Below, piece after piece: positions 13,156 to 18,452 of a stretch of DNA of 18,452 nt. Below the pieces are notes generated by a model that worked only from the letters and a program-made list of their open reading frames with translations, was not told the origin of the DNA and searched no databases. The position numbers and the translations under genes were made by a program. Origin of the DNA: G020353235 sp035528295 (lineage in GTDB: Bacteria > Chloroflexota > Dehalococcoidia > Dehalococcoidales > JAUYDJ01); contig DATKYY010000019.1 in the NCBI GenBank assembly GCA_035528295.1, positions 1-18,452 on the forward strand, in the 5' to 3' direction. Position 1 is the first letter of the stretch. Every line of letters begins with the position of its first letter.

Positions 13156-15339
13156 TCATTTCTCCGGTTCGGGAGAGCTTCTTCGGGCATAGAAAATGGG
13201 AATCAGGAGCAGAGCCGCCATTGAGGAGACCACCATGGCGACCCACATCACCGACGCCGCCTGCATGTGAATTCGGAGCGGTGAGAAGAAAAGTACGGAA
13301 AGCCCGATGGCCAGGCCAAAGGCGTTAGCCAGCACCGGCTTGGAGAGGACAATTAAGGCAGAATCCACCGACTCGCTGCGCCCCAGGCCCTGCCTCCGGA
13401 AATAATAGATACCGGATATTAAATGAATGGCGTAGTCCACCCCCACCCCAACCGCGATGGCGGACAGGTTGGCGGTCAGCACATTGAGGTGGAAGCCGGT
13501 CATGGTCAGCATCCCCATAATGGCAACGATAGTAATCACTATCGGTAGCAGGGCGATAAATGCTGCCCGCAACCTCCTTATGGTTACCAGAAGCATGAGG
13601 AAAATCAAGACAAGGGCTAACCCCAGGCTCTGAGCCTGGCTCCGCACCACCAGCCGGTTCATCTCATCAAAAAGCACCGGCATGCCGGTGATGGTCCTGA
13701 TTGCGGGATGCTCGGCAACAAAAGCCTCCAGCCTACCTACATCTAAGGATTCAAGTTTTTCGGTTCTAATCATCATCCTCAAGCCGTCAGCGGAAGCCCA
13801 GGTAGCCAGGTCTTCCTCATCTATCTGCGTCAGCAGCCTCTGGATAAATCTGGGGTTTTCGGGATAATCCACCCGGCCGGTTACCATCTCGTTGATACTG
13901 CGCACCATATCAAAGAGGGAGACCGCACTCTCTATACCCGGTAGCCTCTCCAGCTCCCGCTCGGCATCTAAAACGTCCTCGGCATAGTTATAATCCCGCA
14001 GGGTGTCAATACCCCGCTCGGCAACTATCTCGGCGGTAAGGGGCAGGGCGCCGCCGAAGTGTTCCTCCACCCGGTTGAAGGTCTGCCTTATCTCCGACCC
14101 CTCCCGGAAGAACATCAGCTGATTGGATACCACCTCAAGCTTGGGGATATAGGCCGCGGAAACAACCACCAGAATCGCAAACGAGGCGATAATCCACATC
14201 CGCTGCCTTGATGCCATCAGCACCAGCCGGGCCAGATGGCTTTCCTCGGCGGGGCGGTGGGCGTGGGGTAATTCAATCCGGGACAGTATCGCCGGCAGGA
14301 AGAAGAGGGAGAGAAAGCCGGCATAGCCAATGCCCGCCGTGACGAATATCCCCATATGCTGCATCGGTAACAACTCCGACCAGGTTAGCGAGGCAAACCC
14401 GGCCATAGTGGTGATGGTGGTCAGAAATATGGGCATGCCCACCAGGCGCAGGGTTTCCACAGTTAGCTGACGGCGGTCGGTGAACTTGGCGGTATTGTCC
14501 ATATAATGGGTAATGTAGTGAAGCCCGTCTGCCGAGCCCATGACAATGATAAAAATGGGGCTGATGACGGTTACCAGGTTCAGCTTATAGCCACACCAGA
14601 AGACGGTGCCGAAGGTCCACAGGGCAGCCAACCCCGCCGGAATCAGCGCCATCAGGGTGAACTTACGGCTGCGGATGACCAGATAAAAAACGAGCAAAAC
14701 CAGGATAATAGCGCAGGGTGGCAGTATCCAGAGTATGCGAACAAGATAGCTCCAGAGGGTATCTTTGATGATTTCGTTACCGGCCAGGGAAAGGTTTAAG
14801 TTTGGCTCACTTCGTACCCTCTCTTTCAACGCCGCCAGTACCTTGCCGGCATCAGCATCTGATTCCAGGGTAACCACGATGGCTCCCTTGCTATCATCAG
14901 CCGACAGAAACTGCTCGGTCAGGAAATACTCGTCGCGGATGTAGTCCTCCAGCAGGTCCTGATGGCGGGTGATAAATGCCTCGGTGACCGGCATAACATT
15001 GGTCCGCAGGGGGTAGTCATCGGGAATGAAGCTCTCCACCTGGAGGACGCCGTCAATCCATTCAATATCCTGCTGGAGCCGGAAGACGCTGAGCAGATTG
15101 TCTTCTTCCAGGAGAGAGCTCTCCTGCTCAATGAGCACCATAACCGTCTCGCCGACCTGATACTTGTCATTCAAACGGTCATACTCTACTGCCTTGGGAT
15201 TACCGGCGGTAAAGAAGCTGATAAAGTCAGTATCCAGACCGAAGCGGAAGAAAGAAGCCAGGGCAACAACATTCACGATGACCACAAAGATAATAATCAG
15301 TCTGGCTCTTCGGTAGATAAAATCGGCAATTCTCTCCAC
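13156..15339 (-). CDS. MMPL/RND-superfamily transporter, 12 transmembrane helices
   Basis: A 727-residue integral membrane protein of the RND/MMPL type. One helix at 13-32 is followed by a large extracytoplasmic domain (about 35-200), a five-helix block (about 203-352), then helix 7 (about 381-397), a second extracytoplasmic domain (about 400-565) and a final five-helix block (about 568-717). The paired motifs MGSADGLHYITHY (267-279) and GVGVDYAIHLISG (631-643) sit at equivalent positions in the two halves, in the helices that carry the proton-relay region in this superfamily. The substrate is unknown; relatives export lipids, hopanoids or drugs. There is no membrane-fusion or outer-membrane partner gene nearby, consistent with single-membrane MMPL-type export. 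The start is a GTG with GGGGAGGG about 9 bases upstream, 18 bases after mutS, so the two are probably co-transcribed. Confidence 0.9.
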   Translation of the reverse strand: MERIADFIYRRARLIIIFVVIVNVVALASFFRFGLDTDFISFFTAGNPKAVEYDRLNDKYQVGETVMVLIEQESSLLEEDNLLSVFRLQQDIEWIDGVLQVESFIPDDYPLRTNVMPVTEAFITRHQDLLEDYIRDEYFLTEQFLSADDSKGAIVVTLESDADAGKVLAALKERVRSEPNLNLSLAGNEIIKDTLWSYLVRILWILPPCAIILVLLVFYLVIRSRKFTLMALIPAGLAALWTFGTVFWCGYKLNLVTVISPIFIIVMGSADGLHYITHYMDNTAKFTDRRQLTVETLRLVGMPIFLTTITTMAGFASLTWSELLPMQHMGIFVTAGIGYAGFLSLFFLPAILSRIELPHAHRPAEESHLARLVLMASRQRMWIIASFAILVVVSAAYIPKLEVVSNQLMFFREGSEIRQTFNRVEEHFGGALPLTAEIVAERGIDTLRDYNYAEDVLDAERELERLPGIESAVSLFDMVRSINEMVTGRVDYPENPRFIQRLLTQIDEEDLATWASADGLRMMIRTEKLESLDVGRLEAFVAEHPAIRTITGMPVLFDEMNRLVVRSQAQSLGLALVLIFLMLLVTIRRLRAAFIALLPIVITIVAIMGMLTMTGFHLNVLTANLSAIAVGVGVDYAIHLISGIYYFRRQGLGRSESVDSALIVLSKPVLANAFGLAIGLSVLFFSPLRIHMQAASVMWVAMVVSSMAALLLIPIFYARRSSPEPEK

Positions 15340-15357
15340 AGGAGTAACCCTCCCCGT

Positions 15358-17937
15358 TTAGCTCTCGCCCTCTTTGGCCTTCTTTTGCAGTTCGTACAGT
15401 TTATTGATGGCTTCCAGAGGAGTCAGGGAAGCAATATCCAGCTTCTTAAGCTCTTCAATAAGCGGCGATTGGGGCGCGAAGAGAGGCAGCTGCCGGGACA
15501 CCGCCTCCTGGCGACGGCTTCGGGCCGGGTGTCTCACCGGCGCCTTAGTGCTATCCTCAAGCTCGGCGAGTACCGCCTGAGCCCGCTGCACCACTGACTT
15601 GGGCAGCCCGGCAAGCTGAGCCACGTGGATGCCGTAGCTCCGGTCCACCCCACCGGGCACAATCTTATACAGAAAGATGACCTTGCCTCTTTCCTCAATT
15701 ACGGCCACAGTGAAGTTCTTGACCCGGGGCAGGAAGCTGGCCATCTCAATGAGCTCATGATAGTGGGTGGCAAACAGGGTCTTGGCACCCAGTTTAGAAT
15801 AGTTGTGGATATACTCCACCACGGCGCGGGCGATAGCCAGGCCATCGTAGGTGCTGGTGCCCCGCCCGATTTCATCCAGAATTATTAACGAGCGCGGGGT
15901 GGCATTATTCAGGATATTGGCTGTCTCCACCATCTCCACCATAAAGGTGGACTGACCGGCGGCGATATCCTCCCCCGCCCCGATGCGGGTAAAGACACGG
16001 TCCACCAGCCCCATCGTGGCTGAGCTGGCCGGGACAAAGCTGCCCATCTGGGCAAGCAGCACAATCAAGGCGACCTGCCTGAGATAGGTTGACTTCCCCG
16101 ACATATTGGGGCCGGTGAGCACGATAAGCTGGGTATCATCATTGGACAGATAGGTATCATTGGGCACAAAGCTAATGTCCGGATTTCTCTCCACCACCGG
16201 GTGGCGCCCCTGGCTGATGATTATCTTGTTATCATCATTGAGCTCGGGGCGGACATAGTTATCGCGCACCGCCACCTCAGCCAGACTGGAAAAGACATCC
16301 AGAGCGGCTAAAGCCTGCGCCGCCGCCAGAATACGCTCACTGACGGTGGCTACCTGCCGGCAAACCCGCTGAAAGATACTGGCTTCAAGCTGGCTCATTC
16401 TCTCCTGGGCATTGAGAATCATTGATTCATACTCTTTCAGCTCAGGGGTGAAGAAGCGCTCCGCCCCGACCAGGGTCTGCTTCCGGATGTAGTGCGGGGG
16501 CACCTGAGGCAGATTGGGCTTGGAGACCTCAATATAGTAGCCGAACACCCGGTTATAGCCGACCTTGAGCGACTTAATCCCGGTCTGCTCCCTCTCGTCA
16601 CGCTCCAGATTAGCCAGATACTGCCTGGCGTTCTTGGTTACCAGGCGCAGCTTGTCCAGCTCCTCGTCAAAGCCGGGCTTGATTACCCCGCCCTCATCCA
16701 GACTGGACGGGGGCGACTCCACAAGCGCATCGCTAATTAAATCAACCACGTCCTGACGCGGCTTGAGCTCGTCTTTGAGCCAGGCCAGGACATCGGTGTC
16801 AAGCAACACCACCAGCATGGGGATAGCTTCCAGACCATGCTTCAGGCTGACTAGCTCGCGGGGGGTAGCCATATTGCTCCGCACCCGGTTAATCAGCCGC
16901 TCCAGGTCAGCCACCTCCCCCAGCCGGGAGATAACCTCACTGCGGGGCATGGTGTTAGCCACCAACCAGGCAATGGCATCCTGCCTGCGGTTTAGCTCAG
17001 TTATGTCAAGTAAAGGCTGGCTCAGCCACCGCTTGAGCAGCCTGCCCCCCATGGCCGTCCTGGTCAGGTCAATCACCGACAGGAGCGAGCCGCCCGCCGT
17101 TGCCGAGCGACCGCCCCTAAATAGCTCCAGGTTCCGCTGGGTCTGCTCGTCAAGGGCCATAAAATTGGCCACCGAATATGTATTGAGCCGGGTCAGCTGG
17201 CCCAGCACCGCCCGCTGCGTTTCCTGAATATAGTGAATAACGCCGCCGGCCGCCCCTACCGCCAGCGGCCGGTTAGCACAGCCATAGCCGTCAAGGGTGG
17301 CTACCCCGAAGTGGTCGAGCAGGGTTTGCCCGGCGAACTCGGGCTCAAAGTGGTAATCATCTAAACGGGTTACCGGCACGGTTATATTAAAGGCGGCTAA
17401 GTCCGAGCTATCGGCGGTGATAATCTCGGTAGGCTTGAGCCGCTCCAGTTCCGAGACGGCCCGCTCCAGAGGCAGCTGGGTGGTGGCAAACTCGCTGGTG
17501 GTTATGTCAACATAGGCCATCCCCACCTCCCCCTCCCCCGGGACCAGGCTGAGCAGATAGTTATTCGCCTTGCTATCGAGCAGGCCGGGCTCAACCACCG
17601 TGCCCGGGGTGACCACCCGCACCACATCCCGCTCCACCAGCCCTCTGGTCTCACCGGGTTTGGTTATCTGCTCGCAGATAGCCACCTTATAGCCCCGGTT
17701 AATTAGCCGGGCCAGGTAGTTGTCCAGGGCATGGTATGGGATGCCAGCCAGGGGCACGCGGTGACCCTTCCCCATTTCCCTCGAGGTGAGCACAATATCC
17801 AGCTCGCGGGAGGTAATCTTGGCATCCTCATCAAAGGTCTCGTAGAAGTCGCCCAAACGAAAGAGGACAATTGCCTGGGGATACTGGCGTTTAATCCTGA
17901 GGTACTGCTGACGTATCGGGGTCACACCTGTGCTCAT
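15358..17937 (-). CDS. mutS: DNA mismatch repair protein MutS
   Basis: MutS recognises mismatches and small loops and, on ATP binding, forms a sliding clamp that recruits MutL. The 859-residue product is a full-length MutS1. Domain I has GDFYETF (29-35) with the mismatch-contacting Phe31 and Glu33. The lever/clamp region includes FGYYIEVSK (465-473) and EYESMILNAQERM (502-514). The ATPase has Walker A GPNMSGKS (609-616), Walker B LIILDEIGRGTSTYDGLA (684-701) and ATHYHEL (723-729). The C-terminal tail carries QLPLF (816-820), a close match to the beta-clamp-binding motif QLxLF, before a helical dimerisation-like end. No mutL follows; an MMPL transporter does. There is no Shine-Dalgarno, and a TAGAAT lies 9 bases before the ATG. 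It is divergent from the Smr-domain gene. Confidence 0.97.
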   Translation of the reverse strand: MSTGVTPIRQQYLRIKRQYPQAIVLFRLGDFYETFDEDAKITSRELDIVLTSREMGKGHRVPLAGIPYHALDNYLARLINRGYKVAICEQITKPGETRGLVERDVVRVVTPGTVVEPGLLDSKANNYLLSLVPGEGEVGMAYVDITTSEFATTQLPLERAVSELERLKPTEIITADSSDLAAFNITVPVTRLDDYHFEPEFAGQTLLDHFGVATLDGYGCANRPLAVGAAGGVIHYIQETQRAVLGQLTRLNTYSVANFMALDEQTQRNLELFRGGRSATAGGSLLSVIDLTRTAMGGRLLKRWLSQPLLDITELNRRQDAIAWLVANTMPRSEVISRLGEVADLERLINRVRSNMATPRELVSLKHGLEAIPMLVVLLDTDVLAWLKDELKPRQDVVDLISDALVESPPSSLDEGGVIKPGFDEELDKLRLVTKNARQYLANLERDEREQTGIKSLKVGYNRVFGYYIEVSKPNLPQVPPHYIRKQTLVGAERFFTPELKEYESMILNAQERMSQLEASIFQRVCRQVATVSERILAAAQALAALDVFSSLAEVAVRDNYVRPELNDDNKIIISQGRHPVVERNPDISFVPNDTYLSNDDTQLIVLTGPNMSGKSTYLRQVALIVLLAQMGSFVPASSATMGLVDRVFTRIGAGEDIAAGQSTFMVEMVETANILNNATPRSLIILDEIGRGTSTYDGLAIARAVVEYIHNYSKLGAKTLFATHYHELIEMASFLPRVKNFTVAVIEERGKVIFLYKIVPGGVDRSYGIHVAQLAGLPKSVVQRAQAVLAELEDSTKAPVRHPARSRRQEAVSRQLPLFAPQSPLIEELKKLDIASLTPLEAINKLYELQKKAKEGES

Positions 17938-17946
17938 TTCAAGCCC

Positions 17947-17952
17947 ATTCTA
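17947..17952 (-). promoter_or_regulatory. Possible -10 box of mutS
   Basis: TAGAAT on the minus strand ends 9 bases before the mutS ATG at 17937. No convincing -35 lies 16-18 bases upstream, so this is a weak call. If used, the leader would be only about 2-3 bases. Confidence 0.3.
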
Positions 17953-17999
17953 CTAGAGTTTTAGGGCAAAGAAAAGGAGTCTGTAATCTATTAACTATA

Positions 18000-18028
18000 T
18001 TGCCCTGCCCTGCTTAGAGTGCTAAAAT
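18000..18028 (+). promoter_or_regulatory. Candidate promoter of the Smr-domain gene
   Basis: TTGCCC (18000-18005) and TAAAAT (18023-18028) are 17 bases apart and match consensus at 4 and 5 of 6 positions. The predicted start is near 18035, leaving about 7 bases before the ATG at 18042 and no room for a Shine-Dalgarno. Confidence 0.45.
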
Positions 18029-18041
18029 CAGCCACATAGCT

Positions 18042-18314
18042 ATGATGCACCAGTATAATGCCACCCCCGGAAATGAGCTGAGCCTGCGCCACCTGACGGT
18101 GGATGAGGCGCTGTTCCGGCTGGACAGATACCTGAATGACGCCTTTATGGCCGGCTTATACCAGGTCAGGATTGTCCACGGCAAAGGGACCGGGACACTG
18201 CGGCAGGCAGTGCACCGGGTGCTGGCCCACCACTCGCTGGTCAAGTCATTCCGGCTGGGTGTCTACGGCGAGGGTGATACGGGGGTGACCGTCGTCAAGC
18301 TAGTCCGGAGGTAG
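18042..18314 (+). CDS. Stand-alone Smr-domain protein
   Basis: A 90-residue protein consisting almost entirely of one Smr (small MutS-related) domain, the module that forms the nicking nuclease at the C-terminus of MutS2. TVDEALFRLDRYLNDAF (19-35) and the signature HGKGTGTLR (46-54) are clear, and the ending VTVVKL matches MutS2 C-termini. The usual LDLRG motif at the domain start reads LSLRH (14-18): the Asp implicated in catalysis and the following Gly are both replaced, so nuclease activity is doubtful. No ATPase or clamp portion of MutS2 is encoded upstream; the 104 bases before the gene hold only divergent promoter signals with mutS. Either of two adjacent ATGs (18042, 18045) could start it; there is no Shine-Dalgarno. 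A nucleic-acid-binding or RNA-nicking role is possible, as for other small Smr proteins. Confidence 0.85.
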   Translation: MMHQYNATPGNELSLRHLTVDEALFRLDRYLNDAFMAGLYQVRIVHGKGTGTLRQAVHRVLAHHSLVKSFRLGVYGEGDTGVTVVKLVRR

Positions 18315-18343
18315 CTGGTTTCATTGAATAAGCCAAGCTTTTT
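18313..18343 (+). terminator. Probable intrinsic terminator of the Smr-domain gene
   Basis: AGCTGGTTT (18313-18321) can pair with AAGCCAAGCT (18330-18339) across an 8-base loop, with one bulged A and one G-U pair, followed by a short T run (18340-18343). The stem begins inside the TAG stop codon. The T run is short, so termination may be partial. Confidence 0.5.
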
Positions 18344-18353
18344 GAGCTATAAT
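18324..18353 (+). promoter_or_regulatory. tRNA-His promoter
   Basis: TTGAAT (18324-18329) and a perfect TATAAT (18348-18353) are 18 bases apart. Transcription would begin near 18360, about 8 bases before the tRNA. The -35 lies in the loop of the Smr terminator hairpin, so the two signals overlap. Confidence 0.6.
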
Positions 18354-18367
18354 TATTTTAATATTGT

Positions 18368-18445
18368 GGTGGGTGTAGCCCAGTGGTTTAAGGCGCCAGG
18401 TTGTGGCCCTGGAGATCGAGGGTTCGAATCCCTCCACTCACCCCA
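18368..18445 (+). tRNA. tRNA-His (anticodon GTG)
   Basis: A complete cloverleaf. The 7-bp acceptor is GTGGGTG (18369-18375) with CACTCAC (18435-18441), including one G-U pair. The anticodon stem CCAGG/CCTGG encloses loop TTGTGGC (18401-18407) with anticodon GTG at 18403-18405, and the T arm is GAGGG-TTCGAAT-CCCTC. The extra G at 18368 opposite discriminator C18442 is the G-1:C73 pair that identifies histidine tRNA to HisRS, and CCA is encoded (18443-18445). Without G-1 and CCA the body is 18369-18442. Confidence 0.97.
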
Positions 18446-18452
18446 TTTATTT

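Noticed and set aside
14962..15597. A 211-codon open frame on the plus strand across the mutS/transporter junction
   Set aside because: It is antisense to two well-supported genes, rich in Gln and Asn without motifs, and has no start signals.
16763..17227. A 154-codon plus-strand frame inside mutS
   Set aside because: Ser/Arg-rich shadow opposite conserved MutS core sequence.
18042..18314. Smr gene as the remains of a broken mutS2
   Set aside because: Upstream DNA is a short promoter region with no ATPase-domain remnants, and the frame has its own promoter and terminator.
1..18452. CRISPR arrays, insertion sequences, prophage or defence islands
   Set aside because: No regularly spaced repeats, transposase, integrase or toxin-antitoxin-like genes were seen; the only repeat found is the internal gene duplication at 6177-7121.

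Overview
The window is a dense bacterial chromosomal segment of about 18.4 kb. It carries housekeeping genes throughout, with no mobile element, CRISPR array or rRNA that I can see. Base composition is moderately GC-rich by eye. The gene mix (PlsX, a RicT/PSP1 protein beside holB, a DnaB-DnaD-DnaC-type primosome behind rplI, and a pyruvate-kinase-C-terminal-only protein) suggests a Chloroflexota bacterium, most likely of the Dehalococcoidia. That placement is inference from remembered gene content; no marker-gene comparison was possible.

Layout: (1) 1-122 is a divergent promoter region with the first codons of an unknown minus-strand gene at the left edge. (2) 123-3218, plus strand: an M20 amidohydrolase, plsX and a thioredoxin-reductase-like gene, all overlapping and probably one operon. 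(3) 3335-7196, plus strand: rplI, dnaB, a DnaD-domain gene and a DnaC-like loader with two fused ATPase domains, again all overlapping. (4) 7287-7802, plus strand: an HNH endonuclease whose stop codon interlocks with that of the opposite gene. (5) 10955 back to 7799, minus strand: lysA, holB and ricT. (6) 11060-12217, plus strand: a small two-helix membrane protein, a PK_C-domain protein and a ferritin-like protein. (7) 17937 back to 12225, minus strand: mutS and a 12-helix MMPL/RND-type transporter, then an alpha/beta hydrolase preceded by a promoter plus terminator hairpin. (8) 18042 to the end, plus strand: a stand-alone Smr-domain gene, a terminator and tRNA-His(GTG). No gene-free stretch exceeds about 120 bases.

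How the genes fit together: DNA replication and repair dominate (DnaB, DnaD-like, tandem DnaC-like loader, HolB, MutS, Smr). They sit with translation (L9, tRNA-His), phospholipid precursor synthesis (PlsX), lysine/diaminopimelate metabolism (LysA) and thiol redox (TrxB-like). Several genes that begin transcription units lack a Shine-Dalgarno and have a -10 box placed so that transcription would start at or within a few bases of the start codon (rplI and lysA most clearly). Genes inside operons tend to have good ribosome binding sites.

The items I find most worth following are the fused two-ATPase helicase loader, the TrxB-like protein lacking the whole NADPH motif, the candidate attenuator before the hydrolase, the uncharacterised three-gene operon at 11060-12217, and the stand-alone Smr protein with an altered catalytic motif.
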